DNA of 64,000 nt from CAYGOC01 sp964351495 (GCA_964351495.1 CAYGOC010000001.1:1-64000); one strand, 5' to 3'; positions 51,361 to 61,080 are shown, counted from the first letter of the stretch. Numbers and translations: made by a program. Notes: generated from the sequence alone by a model not told the origin.

Positions 51361-53354
51361 AGTAGAGACTGAAACTTCTTTTCTGACAAAATAGGAACTT
51401 GTAGTTTTTTTGCTTTTTCATATTTAGATCCAGGATCTTCTCCTAAAAGTAAAAAGTCTGTTTTAGCGCTAACAGAACTTGCCACTTTACCCCCTCTTTC
51501 TTTGATTAAAAGAGCTGCTTCTTGCCTGGAGAAATTTTCCAACGTACCTGTCAATACAAACGTTTTTCCGGAAAAAAGATGGCTTGTTACCTTTTTTTCT
51601 ACCTTTTTAAGAACCAGCCCATAAGTAAAAAGACGGTGTATCTCTTCTTGATTTGTCTTGTTTTGGAAAAAGGAAAATACGGACTGCGCTACCTTTTCTC
51701 CCACACCTTCTAACTCTAAAAGGGTTTCTAAAGAGCTATTTTGAATATCTTCTAAAGATCCCAAAGAAGCTAACACCTCTGCAGTTTCTTCCCCTACGTA
51801 AGGAATCCCCAAAGCGCATAAAAATCGAGAAAGGGTTGGAGTTTTTGACTTTTCAATACTAGAAAGTAAGTTCCGGATCGATTTTTCTTTGAAGCCCTCT
51901 ATGTTAGAAAGAGCCTCTTTATCTAAAAGATATATATCAGAAAACCTTCTTACAAGACCTAGTTCAAACAATTTCTCAGTTACCTTAATTCCCATATGCT
52001 CAATGTCCAACCCCCCTTTAGAGGCAAAGAAGACAATTTTTCTAAACATCTGTCCCCCACAAGTCTTATTAGAACAGCGAATAGCCACCTCCCCCTCTAC
52101 ATGAACAACAGGGCTATGACATATAGGACATATTTTGGGGAAAACCCATTTCCGGGTCTCCTTGTTCCTTTTTTCTATAAGAACCCGTACTACTTTAGGG
52201 ATTACATCCCCTCCTTTTTCGATTATAACATGGTCCTGAATGCGAATATCTTTTCTTTCGATTTCTTCTATGTTATGCAAGGTTGCTCTTTTAATAGTAC
52301 TTCCCGCTAAAAAAACCGGCTTTAATTCGGCAATAGGAGTGAGAACCCCGGTTCTTCCTACTTGTACGGTAATAGCCTCTACCTCCGTTTCTGCTTGTTC
52401 CGGGGCATACTTATAAGCAACAGCAAACCGGGGAAACTTCCCGGTAGCTCCCAGCCTTTTGTGAAAAGAGAGATCATCTACCTTAATTACAATCCCATCA
52501 ATTTGAAAAGGAAGGGAGCTTCTTTTCTTTCCCACCTCTTCAATAAAAGAAAAAATCTCCTCCAAAGAAGAGGCTCTTTGGTAAAAAGATTTTTCTAAAA
52601 CAGGAAGGCCCTCTTTTCGTAAAAAAGTAGAGACTTCATATTGTGTTTTGATAGTTTGTGTATCCTGTAAAACAGCATAGCAGGCCATCTTTAGTTTTCT
52701 TTTTTTAACCTCTTTAGCATCGAGTAGTTTTAAAGAACCCGCTGCCGCATTTCTGGGGTTGGCCCAAGGCTCTAACCCCTCTTCCTCTCTTTGCGCATTT
52801 AAAAGATGAAAGGTCTCTATCTCCATAAAAACCTCTCCCCTTACCTCTATATCTTCTCGAAATGAAGGAAGAGTTTTAGGAATAGAAGAAATCTGCTTTA
52901 TATTTTCGGTAATATCATCTCCAAACTTTCCATCTCCCCTAGTCAAAGCCCTAACTAGCTTCCCCTTCTCATAAGAAAGAGATAAAGCAATACCATCTAA
53001 TTTAAGCTCAGAACAAAAGAAAAGAGAATCCACCGAAAGAATTCTTTTTACTCTGTTTATAAACTGCTCTACCTCTTCTTTAGAGTAGGTATTGGCTAAA
53101 GAGAGCATAGGAGCCTTGTGAGGCTTTTGCAAAAACCCTTTAGAAATAGCCTCTCCTATTTTCTGAGAAGGGGAATCTACCGATATTTTGTCTGGATTTT
53201 CTAGTTCGTACGCTTCCAGGCTTTTTACAAGAAGATCAAACTCATAGTCGGAAATTACAGGCTTACTTTCTTGAAAGTAGAGCCTATTATGCTTTTTGAT
53301 CTCTTCAATAAGTTCCAGGTATTCTTCTTCTGTTTTAATCTTTCGAAAAGGCAT
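51357..53354 (-). CDS. ligA: NAD+-dependent DNA ligase
   Basis: A 665-residue ligase that seals nicks in replication and repair. The adenylation lysine is in CSELKLDGIAL (near 113), followed by TRGDGKFGDDITENI and EVRGEVFM. The OB fold, a Cys4 zinc finger (CPICHSPVV...CSNKTC, about 400-425), helix-hairpin-helix repeats and a C-terminal BRCT domain (about 590-665, FSGKTFVLTGTLENFSRQEA) follow in normal order. Length is normal. It converges on the 232-residue orphan. Confidence 0.96.
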   Translation of the reverse strand: MPFRKIKTEEEYLELIEEIKKHNRLYFQESKPVISDYEFDLLVKSLEAYELENPDKISVDSPSQKIGEAISKGFLQKPHKAPMLSLANTYSKEEVEQFINRVKRILSVDSLFFCSELKLDGIALSLSYEKGKLVRALTRGDGKFGDDITENIKQISSIPKTLPSFREDIEVRGEVFMEIETFHLLNAQREEEGLEPWANPRNAAAGSLKLLDAKEVKKRKLKMACYAVLQDTQTIKTQYEVSTFLRKEGLPVLEKSFYQRASSLEEIFSFIEEVGKKRSSLPFQIDGIVIKVDDLSFHKRLGATGKFPRFAVAYKYAPEQAETEVEAITVQVGRTGVLTPIAELKPVFLAGSTIKRATLHNIEEIERKDIRIQDHVIIEKGGDVIPKVVRVLIEKRNKETRKWVFPKICPICHSPVVHVEGEVAIRCSNKTCGGQMFRKIVFFASKGGLDIEHMGIKVTEKLFELGLVRRFSDIYLLDKEALSNIEGFKEKSIRNLLSSIEKSKTPTLSRFLCALGIPYVGEETAEVLASLGSLEDIQNSSLETLLELEGVGEKVAQSVFSFFQNKTNQEEIHRLFTYGLVLKKVEKKVTSHLFSGKTFVLTGTLENFSRQEAALLIKERGGKVASSVSAKTDFLLLGEDPGSKYEKAKKLQVPILSEKKFQSLL

Positions 53355-53459
53355 CTCTTCTTTACTCCCCTATAAATCTTAAAAGATTTGCCTATTTCCG
53401 ACAAAAGCAAGTTACAACCAAACAAGCTTTCAAAAAAGAAGCATGAAAAGCAACTAACC

Positions 53460-55619
53460 TCAATCCGAAGTAGGTAGGTTGTTTACTACCTCAAAAACCA
53501 GCGTAGAAAGAGGCGGTAAATAGACTTTTACCCCTTGGATAAGCCCTTTATCATCATAGACTTTTCTTTCTTGTTCTCCTTTTTCTTCTGCATACAGACT
53601 CACGTTAAAAAGACTCTTTAAATCCTCTTTTATAGGAAGAAAAAAAGAGGGCAAAAAAGAATCTGAAAAATGGTGCACAACCAAAAGCTTTTGTGTACTG
53701 GAGACTCGGAAGTAAGCAATCACTTCTTTAGGCTCTTTTGTATGATGAACCCAAGTAAACCCCTCCCTTTCAAAGTCTTTCTCCCAAAGGGCACTATTTT
53801 TCTGATAAAAAAGATTAAGCTCTTTACATATCTGATGCACTTTTCTATGAGGCTCTTTTTTTAGAAGGTCCCAATCTAGACTGCTTTTAGCATCCCACTC
53901 TTGTTTTTGGGCAAATTCTACCCCCATAAAACTGAGTTTTTTTCCCGTGCTAAAAATAAAATAGCTATAAAGAAGAAGGATATTGCTTGCTTTTTCTTTT
54001 TCCGTACCGGGCATTTTATCCCAAAGACTTTTACATCCTAAAGCAACCTCATCATGAGAAATAGGGAGAAGAAACTTTTCGTCATAATCATAGAGCATTT
54101 TAAACGAGAGTTTTTGTTGGTGTTTCTTTCTTTTCACAGGAGTAAGAGAAAAATAATGGAGCGTATCAAAAGTCCATCCTAAGTTCCATTTCATATCAAA
54201 ACCAAGACCTCCCTTGTTTACAGGGGTGGTAACCCCTTTAAAAGAGGTTCCTTCTTCTGCAATCATTAAGACATCGGGAACTTTTTCTTTGACCATGGTA
54301 TTCAGCCTTTGTAAAAAGGCCTTTGCTTCTAAGTTATATCTTTCTCCATAAATATTGGGGGACCATTCCCCCGGTTTTTTATAAAAGTCTAAAAAAAGCA
54401 TAGAAGAGACTGCATCTACCCGAATCCCATCTACATGCATCTTTTGACACCAAAAAAGGACACTGGAAATTAAAAAGTTTTGCACCTCTTTTTTTTGATA
54501 GTCAAAAACCAACGTGTTCCATTTTAGCTGCTTTCTTTTTTGAAGATCCTCATATTCAAACAAAGAGGAACCATCAAAACTGGCTAAAGCAAAGCTATCT
54601 TCCGGAAAATGGGCCGGAGACCAGTCTAAAATAACTCCAATTCCTTCCCTATGCAAATAATCGATAAAATACTGAAAATCTTCCGGAGATCCAAAGCGGG
54701 AAGTAGGCGCAAAAAACCCCACAATTTGATATCCCCAAGATTCATCTAAAGGGTGCTCCATAATGGGTAAAAGCTCTACATAGTTAAAATGCATCTCTTT
54801 TACGTAAGAGGTTAACTTTTCTGCTAAATCTCTATAACTATAAAACCCCTCCCCTTTTTTCAACCAAGACCCTAAATGAACCTCATAAATATTCATCGGT
54901 TCTTTTTGAAAGTCCTTTTTTTTCCGAGATTCCATCCAGGTTTGATCCTGCCAAGAAAAGTTGTGCTTATACACAACAGGCGTTAAAGAGGGCCTTTTTT
55001 TTTGGAAAAATGCAAAAGGGTCATTTTTTCGAACTCTCAAACCTCTAGAGCTGTGAATTTCAAACTGATAAGAAGCTCCTTCTTCTACACCTGGGATAAA
55101 GATTTCAAAAACACCGGAGGGGTTTAACCTTCTCATAGGATGAATTTTCCCATTCCAGTTATTAAAATCTCCCACTACAGAGGCCCCTATTGCTTGAGGG
55201 GCCCAAACACAAAAAAGAGTCCCTTTGATTCCCTCTTTTTCTAAGGGAGTAGCCCCCATTTTTTCATATAAAAAAGGGTGAAATCCTTCTGTAAAAAGCC
55301 TCTGTTCTTTTTCCCCAAAAAAAGGAGAGAAATTGTAAGGATCATGCGCTTTCAATCCACTAGGATATAAAATTTGATACTCAAAAGCCTCTATTTTTTC
55401 TTCTGTTTCATAAGAAAAAAGGCCCTCTTCATGCAGTAAGAAAAGAGGCTTTTTTTTTCCTTTTAGCTCAATGAAAGCCTCTTTTTCTCCCGGAATCCAA
55501 ATATGAATTTTTTTTTTAAAAGGACCTTTTTCCTGTAGTCCAAGATAGGCATGAGGATCGTCTTGAAATAGAAGAGATAGTTTTTTTACTATTTTTTCTA
55601 ACTCTTCTGAAAAAGACAT
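53460..55619 (-). CDS. glgB: 1,4-alpha-glucan branching enzyme
   Basis: A 719-residue GH13 enzyme that introduces alpha-1,6 branches into glycogen. An N-terminal domain of GlgB type and a CBM48 (about 125-220: GTLFCVWAPQAIGASVVGDFNNWNG) precede the barrel. Catalytic residues are seen in VDGIRVDAVSSML (nucleophile Asp), VLMIAEEGTSF (acid Glu) and PISHDEV (His-Asp). The C-terminal beta domain is complete. Chlamydiae store glycogen. It lies alone among ligA and the cyo genes, with cyoD ending seven bases upstream. Confidence 0.95.
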   Translation of the reverse strand: MSFSEELEKIVKKLSLLFQDDPHAYLGLQEKGPFKKKIHIWIPGEKEAFIELKGKKKPLFLLHEEGLFSYETEEKIEAFEYQILYPSGLKAHDPYNFSPFFGEKEQRLFTEGFHPFLYEKMGATPLEKEGIKGTLFCVWAPQAIGASVVGDFNNWNGKIHPMRRLNPSGVFEIFIPGVEEGASYQFEIHSSRGLRVRKNDPFAFFQKKRPSLTPVVYKHNFSWQDQTWMESRKKKDFQKEPMNIYEVHLGSWLKKGEGFYSYRDLAEKLTSYVKEMHFNYVELLPIMEHPLDESWGYQIVGFFAPTSRFGSPEDFQYFIDYLHREGIGVILDWSPAHFPEDSFALASFDGSSLFEYEDLQKRKQLKWNTLVFDYQKKEVQNFLISSVLFWCQKMHVDGIRVDAVSSMLFLDFYKKPGEWSPNIYGERYNLEAKAFLQRLNTMVKEKVPDVLMIAEEGTSFKGVTTPVNKGGLGFDMKWNLGWTFDTLHYFSLTPVKRKKHQQKLSFKMLYDYDEKFLLPISHDEVALGCKSLWDKMPGTEKEKASNILLLYSYFIFSTGKKLSFMGVEFAQKQEWDAKSSLDWDLLKKEPHRKVHQICKELNLFYQKNSALWEKDFEREGFTWVHHTKEPKEVIAYFRVSSTQKLLVVHHFSDSFLPSFFLPIKEDLKSLFNVSLYAEEKGEQERKVYDDKGLIQGVKVYLPPLSTLVFEVVNNLPTSD

Positions 55620-55625
55620 CCCCTT

Positions 55626-55946
55626 TTACTCCATCGGCATTGCGTTATAATTTATATTGTGCATGATCCAAATAGAGCCGCTTACCACAATAAAAATCAC
55701 AAGTACCATGAAAAAAAAAAGCATTAAATTCCATCTGGGTTTGCTCTCGATCCCTAAATGAAGAAAAAAAATGAGCTGTATAAGAGCTTGAAAAACCGCA
55801 AGTGTCATTAAAATAAAATCTAAATCTTTGCCTAAAAAAATCGTGTGTTTTGCAAAAAGATAGGAAAATAGAAGAAAGGAAAAAGAGACAATTCCCCCTC
55901 CTATAAGAGGTTTAAAACTTAAGTTCCATCTATGTTTTAAATCCAT
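55626..55946 (-). CDS. cyoD: Cytochrome bo quinol oxidase subunit IV
   Basis: A 106-residue protein with three membrane helices, of the CyoD type: AVFQALIQLIFFLHLGIESKPRWNLMLFFFMVLVIFIVVSGSIWIMHNINYN matches the family along its length. It helps assemble and stabilise the CuB centre of subunit I. It is the last gene of the cyoABCD operon and is followed seven bases later by glgB. Confidence 0.92.
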   Translation of the reverse strand: MDLKHRWNLSFKPLIGGGIVSFSFLLFSYLFAKHTIFLGKDLDFILMTLAVFQALIQLIFFLHLGIESKPRWNLMLFFFMVLVIFIVVSGSIWIMHNINYNAMPME

Positions 55947-55958
55947 ATTTCAAGTCCT

Positions 55959-56546
55959 TCATCTCATAAGGTAAACTAGGGTAAAAATAAAAATCCAAAT
56001 CACGTTTAAAAACTGCCAAAAGAGTTTTAAACAGGTAAGCCTTCTTACGTCCGTCAAATGAATCGGATTTTTTATCAAAGGAGCTAAAAAAACCAAAACC
56101 CAAAGAAGCGCAAAAAACACATGCACTCCATGGGTGGCCACTATAGTAAAATAGATGGAAAGAAAGGCATTTTTCTCCCAGCTATTACCCCCTTGTATCA
56201 AATGGGAAAACTCAAAAAGCTGCAAAGAAAAGAAAAGAAGCCCTAAAAAAAAAGTAATGCCCCACCCAATAAAGGCTCCTTTTCTCCTTCTTTTATGAAC
56301 AAAGACACCTGCTACTCCAGAAAAAAAACTGGCTAAAAAAAGAATCGTTGCCTGAAAAAAAGAATAGGAAAGCCCCATTAACTGTTTGTGTAAAGAAAAC
56401 ACCCCTTCTGTTGTTTGCAAAACAGCATAGGTAGCAAAAAGGGCAGAAAACATAATAAAATCGCTAATCAGATACAGCCAAAAACCAAATAGAGTTTTAG
56501 AATAGCTATCTTGGTGCGGATCTGGCATCTCTAAGGTGTCATTCAT
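55959..56546 (-). CDS. cyoC: Cytochrome bo quinol oxidase subunit III
   Basis: A 195-residue subunit with five membrane helices. It shows LFGFWLYLISDFIMFSALFATYAVL at the N-terminus and ATHGVHVFFALLWVLV, as in CyoC of E. coli (204 residues). The start overlaps the cyoB stop by four bases, so the subunits are made in a coupled way. Confidence 0.93.
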   Translation of the reverse strand: MNDTLEMPDPHQDSYSKTLFGFWLYLISDFIMFSALFATYAVLQTTEGVFSLHKQLMGLSYSFFQATILFLASFFSGVAGVFVHKRRRKGAFIGWGITFFLGLLFFSLQLFEFSHLIQGGNSWEKNAFLSIYFTIVATHGVHVFFALLWVLVFLAPLIKNPIHLTDVRRLTCLKLFWQFLNVIWIFIFTLVYLMR

Positions 56547-58495
56547 CTTTCTTCCCCATCTAGTTTCTTCATTTCTTCTTCTGTAATCACATACTCTGTC
56601 GGTTTTTCATAAAGACGCACAATAATAGAGACTAAAACTAAAGCAAGAGAGACAAAACTAAGCCAAAACATGTGCCATATAACAGAAAACCCAAAAAGAA
56701 AACTCCATGCTCCCAGAAAAAAACCGGCTGAACTATTTGTAGGCATATGAATGGTCTCATACCCCCCTTCAAAAAGAGAAAAACTCCCCTTTTTCGCCTC
56801 CCAAAAGGGATCTTTTGTATGTACTTTCGGTGTTTTCGCAAAGTTATAAAAGGGAGGAGGTGATTTTATAGCCCATTCTAAAGTTCTTCCATTCCAAGGA
56901 TCCCCTGTAGTATCTTTATTTTTTTCTCTGTTTTTTATGCTTACCCAGAGCTGTTTTAGCTGAAGAGCAAACCCGAAAAAAATAAAGATGGCACCAATAG
57001 AGGCCAAAATAAAAAGAGGTTGCCAGTTTGTCTCTTTTGGATAGTGATTTAACCTTCTGGTAGCTCCCATAAACCCGAGTAAATACAAAGGCAAAAAGGC
57101 AACTAAAAATCCAATAAGCCAACACCAAAAAGCCTGCCTTCCTGTTTTTTCGTCTAAAGAAAACCCAAAAAACTTAGGAAACCAATAGGTATATCCTGCA
57201 AAAAAACCAAAAAGAACTCCCCCAATGATAACAGAGTGAAAGTGGGCTATTAAAAAAAGACTACTATGAACTTGGAAATCTACTCCGGGAATGGCCATTA
57301 AAACGCCTGTCATGCCTCCTATGGTAAAAGTAACAATAAAAGCCAAAAACCAGAGCATAGGCGTTTTATATTCTACTTTTCCTCGAAACATCGTAAAGAG
57401 CCAATTAAATACCTTAACTCCTGTAGGTACCGCAATCACCATCGTCATAATACCGAAAAAAGCATTTACATTAGCTCCCGCCCCCATGGTAAAAAAGTGG
57501 TGCAACCATACAATAAAAGAGAGAAAAGTAATCGCAAAAATAGCCCAAACCATCGAGGTATATCCAAAGAGTTTTTTCCCCGAAAAAACGGGTACTATTT
57601 CTGAAAATATCCCAAAAGCAGGTAGCACTAAGATGTACACCTCCGGATGGCCCCAAGCCCAGATTAGGTTGATATACATCATGGGATTACCCCCCTTTTC
57701 CGGGTTGAAAATTTGGGTAAGAAAAAGCCTATCTGAGGTAAGCATAGCAGCCGTTGCTGTCAAAATAGGAAAGGCAAAAAGAACCAAAATAACCGTTGCC
57801 AAAACACTCCATACAAATATGGGCATCTTCATAAAACTCATGCCGGGAGCCCGCATTTTCAAGATGGTCACCAAAAAGTTAATGCCGGAAAGAAGAGTCC
57901 CCACTCCGGAAATTTGCACACTCCAAAGCCAATAATCGACTCCTACTCCCGGGTTGTATTTTATAGAAGCCAAAGGAGGATAGGCCGTCCATCCGGTTCC
58001 TGCAAAAACTCCTACTATTAAAGAAACCAGTATAAAAAGAGATCCGGAAGCAAACAGCCAAAAGCTAAGCGAATTTAAAAAAGGAAACGCTACATCCCTA
58101 GCCCCTATTTGAAGGGGTAAAACAAGGTTGATAAGAGCAAAAACAACGCCCATACCCACAAAAAAAATCATGGTTACGCCATGTGCCGTGAAAATTTGCT
58201 GAAAATGGGAAGCGGTTAAATACCCCATGGAGTCTCCGGAGGCTAGAGCCTGCTGCGCTCTCATCATAAAAGCGTCAATTAATCCCTTAGAAAGCATAAT
58301 AAAAGAGACCACAAGGTACATAACACCAATCTTTTTATGGTCCGTTGTGGTGATCCACTCCTTCCAAAGCCACTTCCATTTTTTGTAATAGGTAAGTAAA
58401 AAAAAGACAAAAACTCCTCCTAAAATCATGGAAAATCCGGCTAGATACTCTATCCAATCATGTTTAAAAGCCTCTATCGTTAACTTTCCTAACAT
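56543..58495 (-). CDS. cyoB: Cytochrome bo quinol oxidase subunit I
   Basis: A 650-residue haem-copper oxidase catalytic subunit, close to E. coli CyoB along its full length. Haem and CuB ligands appear in QIFTAHGVTMIFF, WGHPEVYILVLPAFG (His-Tyr), VWLHHFFTMGA and LIAHFHSVIIGG. The C-terminus has the CyoB-specific NRDKNKDTTGDPWNGRTLEWA-like block (here REKNKDTTGDPWNGRTLEW). Near the quinone site, residues equal to E. coli Asp75, His98 and Gln101 are kept (Asp74, His97, Gln100), but Arg71 is replaced by Lys70. It reduces O2 and pumps protons across the inner membrane. Confidence 0.96.
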   Translation of the reverse strand: MLGKLTIEAFKHDWIEYLAGFSMILGGVFVFFLLTYYKKWKWLWKEWITTTDHKKIGVMYLVVSFIMLSKGLIDAFMMRAQQALASGDSMGYLTASHFQQIFTAHGVTMIFFVGMGVVFALINLVLPLQIGARDVAFPFLNSLSFWLFASGSLFILVSLIVGVFAGTGWTAYPPLASIKYNPGVGVDYWLWSVQISGVGTLLSGINFLVTILKMRAPGMSFMKMPIFVWSVLATVILVLFAFPILTATAAMLTSDRLFLTQIFNPEKGGNPMMYINLIWAWGHPEVYILVLPAFGIFSEIVPVFSGKKLFGYTSMVWAIFAITFLSFIVWLHHFFTMGAGANVNAFFGIMTMVIAVPTGVKVFNWLFTMFRGKVEYKTPMLWFLAFIVTFTIGGMTGVLMAIPGVDFQVHSSLFLIAHFHSVIIGGVLFGFFAGYTYWFPKFFGFSLDEKTGRQAFWCWLIGFLVAFLPLYLLGFMGATRRLNHYPKETNWQPLFILASIGAIFIFFGFALQLKQLWVSIKNREKNKDTTGDPWNGRTLEWAIKSPPPFYNFAKTPKVHTKDPFWEAKKGSFSLFEGGYETIHMPTNSSAGFFLGAWSFLFGFSVIWHMFWLSFVSLALVLVSIIVRLYEKPTEYVITEEEMKKLDGEER

Positions 58496-58503
58496 ATCTT
58501 TTC

Positions 58504-59370
58504 CTAATTTGAAGAGTGGTTGTTGTATTTTTCTATGATATAGTCAAAAAGATCCCTCTTTTGCAAAAAATAGAGTTGAACAGGATCATACTCACTAGGC
58601 TCTGCTATTTTTTCATAGGTAAAAGCGTCCAAAGTTCGGGAAGAGTTTTGCACTTTTTCAACCCAGCTTGAAAATTCCTCTTCAGAGCTTGCTTTGGCGG
58701 TAAAAGTCATTCCGGCAAAGCCTTTTCCACTAATATTGGAAGAGAGCCCTCTATATACCCCTTTTTCTTTAGCCATTAAATGGAGTTTTGTTCTCATAGA
58801 AGGCATAGCGTAAATTTGACCTCCGAGTTGGGGTATCCAAAAAGAGTTCATAGGAGCATCTGCCGTAATTTCAAAGTCAAGCGGTCTGTTTTCAGGGAAC
58901 TGAATAAAGTTAATCGTAGCAATCCCCTCTTCCGGATATAAAAAAAGCCACTTCCACTGAAGAGCTACTACTTGAATCACAAGGGGTTTTTTCCCATTTC
59001 TAATAGGTGTAAAAGGATTTAGGTCGTGGGTGCTTTTCCAAGTGACAATGGCCAAAAGCGTGATAATGAAAAAAGGGACTCCCCACCAAAGAGCTTCTGC
59101 TAAATTGCTATGCCCCCATTCAGGATCGTACTTCCCCTTTCCCGTTCCTTTTTTGTACCGAATTGAAAAAACAAAAGTAAAAATAAAAACAGGAATCACG
59201 ACAATGAGCATCAAAAGAGTAGCCAAGATCAAAAGATCCCTCTCTTTTTCTGCGATAATTCCTTTCGGGTTTAAAACGAGTATGTCTTTTGCGTTTAGGT
59301 ATACAAGAGAAAAGATCACAAAAGAGAGAAAAAAAGCAATGGTGACTATAATTTTTAGACTCTTTTTCAA
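58504..59370 (-). CDS. cyoA: Cytochrome bo quinol oxidase subunit II
   Basis: A 288-residue subunit with two membrane helices (about 5-25 and 45-70) and a periplasmic cupredoxin domain (about 125-265). VVALQWKWLFLYPEEGIATINFIQFPENRPLDFEITADAPMNSFWIPQLGGQIYAM is the CyoA type, without the CuA ligands of cytochrome c oxidases, so it takes electrons from quinol. Unlike E. coli CyoA the N-terminus lacks a lipobox cysteine. It heads the cyoABCD operon; a cyoE haem O synthase is not in this window. Confidence 0.94.
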   Translation of the reverse strand: MKKSLKIIVTIAFFLSFVIFSLVYLNAKDILVLNPKGIIAEKERDLLILATLLMLIVVIPVFIFTFVFSIRYKKGTGKGKYDPEWGHSNLAEALWWGVPFFIITLLAIVTWKSTHDLNPFTPIRNGKKPLVIQVVALQWKWLFLYPEEGIATINFIQFPENRPLDFEITADAPMNSFWIPQLGGQIYAMPSMRTKLHLMAKEKGVYRGLSSNISGKGFAGMTFTAKASSEEEFSSWVEKVQNSSRTLDAFTYEKIAEPSEYDPVQLYFLQKRDLFDYIIEKYNNHSSN

Positions 59371-59476
59371 AAAAAACCTTCTATATTTTTCTTTACTTTC
59401 TACAGAAAACCTTCTACTTTGTCCATCATAAAAAACATTTGTGGTACTCTTTTTTTAAAACTACAAGTTAGAGAAC

Positions 59477-59911
59477 ATGGAATCAGAGAGCATTTGGAAA
59501 CAAGAGATTAGTTTATCTATTTTAAAAGAGAAGATCAAAAATTCCATGGCCTCTTTTTTATCTATTGAATTTACCAAAATAGAAAAAAGGGCTCTGTATG
59601 CCAAAATGCCCTTTTCAGAAAAAACCCGACAGCCTTTTGGTATTTTACATGGAGGTGCCAATGCTGTTTTAGCAGAGTCGATAGCTAGCATAGCTTCTAA
59701 CTACTCTGTAGAAAAAGGGTTTCATTCTGTAGGGCTAGAGCTCAACATTAACCACCTCCGCCCTGTCTCTTCCGGATGGGTGATTGCAAAAGCTTTTCCT
59801 ATTCACTTGGGGAAAAAAACCCAAGTCTGGCATATCGATATTTTTGCAGAAGAAAGCAAAAAACAAACAGCTGTAAGTAGGTTAACTACCGCCATTTTAG
59901 AAAAGCTATGA
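59477..59911 (+). CDS. menI: Hotdog thioesterase, probable DHNA-CoA thioesterase
   Basis: A 144-residue hotdog-fold thioesterase of the MenI/EntH (PaaI) group. RQPFGILHGGANAVLAES holds the active-site Glu (Glu67) and the HGG motif, and the C-terminal half (VGLELNINHLRPVSSGWV, HLGKKTQVWHIDIF, SRLTTAIL) is close to E. coli YdiI (MenI) and EntH. Hydrolysis of 1,4-dihydroxy-2-naphthoyl-CoA would supply the step between MenB and MenA, which the men cluster lacks. The SDR gene overlaps its stop by four bases. EntH-like proofreading is less likely as no enterobactin genes are seen. Confidence 0.82.
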   Translation: MESESIWKQEISLSILKEKIKNSMASFLSIEFTKIEKRALYAKMPFSEKTRQPFGILHGGANAVLAESIASIASNYSVEKGFHSVGLELNINHLRPVSSGWVIAKAFPIHLGKKTQVWHIDIFAEESKKQTAVSRLTTAILEKL

Positions 59912-61080
59912 AAGTTTTAGTTACAGGGGCAACAGGTTTTGTAGGAAAAAGACTCGTAATTGCTTTGGCTTTTCAAAAGCACCGGGTTGTAGCAATTGTC
60001 CGCTCTAAAAATAAACTTTTGCTTCCTGAGTCTTTAGCTTCTTTTGTAGAAGTAATTGAGTGTGATCTTTTACAAAAACAAGATTATGCAAAACTTCCCA
60101 CCGACATTGATGTCGCCTTTTTTTTAGTGCATAGCATGAGCTACTCTGCAAAAAAATTCGATAAATTAGAAGAGCAGATAGCAAAAGACTTTGTGTATTA
60201 TACAAACCAAACCAAAGCTAAACAGATCCTTTTTTTAAGTGGCATTATGCAAAAAACGGAAAAGTCTAAGCATATGCAGTCTAGAAAAAATGTAGAAAAT
60301 ATCCTACAAAAAGGAAAAGTCCCTCTGACCATTTTACGAGCGGCCATTATTTTAGGAGAAGAGAGCCCCTCTTTTCAGATTTTATACAAGCTAACGGAAA
60401 AAATTCCTTTTATGGTTGCTCCCAAGTGGATCCGCCAGTTTTGTCAGCCTATCCACATAAACGAAGTGATAGCTTATCTAACTTTATCTATGAATCATCC
60501 CGAAACGTTTGGAAAAACTTTCGATATTTTCGGACCCACTATTATAAGCTTTAAAAACCTTATGTTAGAGCTTGCAAAAATAAGAGGACTTTCTCGCTAT
60601 ATCCTAACTGTGAAAGTACTCACTCCCACCCTTTCTTCTTATTGGCTTAAACTGGTAACCAGATCTTCTTACCATTTAGGTAAATCTCTCATAGAAAGCA
60701 TTAAACAAAACTTCATAGCTAAAAACCAAACCATTACCTCTTTGTTTCCTATAAAAAGGCTTTCTATAGAAGCCTCTTTGAAACTGTGTCTTGATCCTAT
60801 ACAAAGCCTTTCTTCTCTTCCCTTTAGCTCAAAAGACTTTCTATCTTTTTATGAGCCCCCCCACAAGTCTTGCTATTCTTGCTCTATTTCCCCCCGTAAA
60901 AACCTTATGGAATCAGGTTTTTTTATCTTACTGCAGACAGAAGAAAAAACGATCTTTTACAAAAAACACCGTTTTGGTGAGATTTGGATGGAGAAAAACA
61001 CCCTTTTTTTCCGCCCTTTGGGGCTTTTGGGAAGGTCTTTTTGGCCCTTTCTTTCTTTATTTTGGAAAAGCACCCTTTAG
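59908..61080 (+). CDS. SDR/NAD(P)-binding protein with shortened DUF2867 domain
   Basis: A 390-residue protein with an N-terminal atypical short-chain dehydrogenase (Rossmann) domain: VLVTGATGFVGKRLVIAL (about 3-20) with the TGxxGFxG cofactor loop, and FFLVHSMSY near 72. This matches the YbjT-like group of SDR-DUF2867 proteins. Such proteins often run to about 480 residues; here the C-terminal part from about 300 is short, divergent and ends at FRPLGLLGRSFWPFL, like the tail of DUF2867. A C7 run lies at 60856-60862. It overlaps menI by four bases and the convergent mscS gene by 24. Substrate unknown. Confidence 0.72.
   Translation: MKVLVTGATGFVGKRLVIALAFQKHRVVAIVRSKNKLLLPESLASFVEVIECDLLQKQDYAKLPTDIDVAFFLVHSMSYSAKKFDKLEEQIAKDFVYYTNQTKAKQILFLSGIMQKTEKSKHMQSRKNVENILQKGKVPLTILRAAIILGEESPSFQILYKLTEKIPFMVAPKWIRQFCQPIHINEVIAYLTLSMNHPETFGKTFDIFGPTIISFKNLMLELAKIRGLSRYILTVKVLTPTLSSYWLKLVTRSSYHLGKSLIESIKQNFIAKNQTITSLFPIKRLSIEASLKLCLDPIQSLSSLPFSSKDFLSFYEPPHKSCYSCSISPRKNLMESGFFILLQTEEKTIFYKKHRFGEIWMEKNTLFFRPLGLLGRSFWPFLSLFWKSTL

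Noticed and set aside
57291..57935. A 214-codon open frame on the plus strand
   Set aside because: It lies wholly antisense to cyoB, whose reading frame is strongly conserved; it has no ribosome site and no family match.
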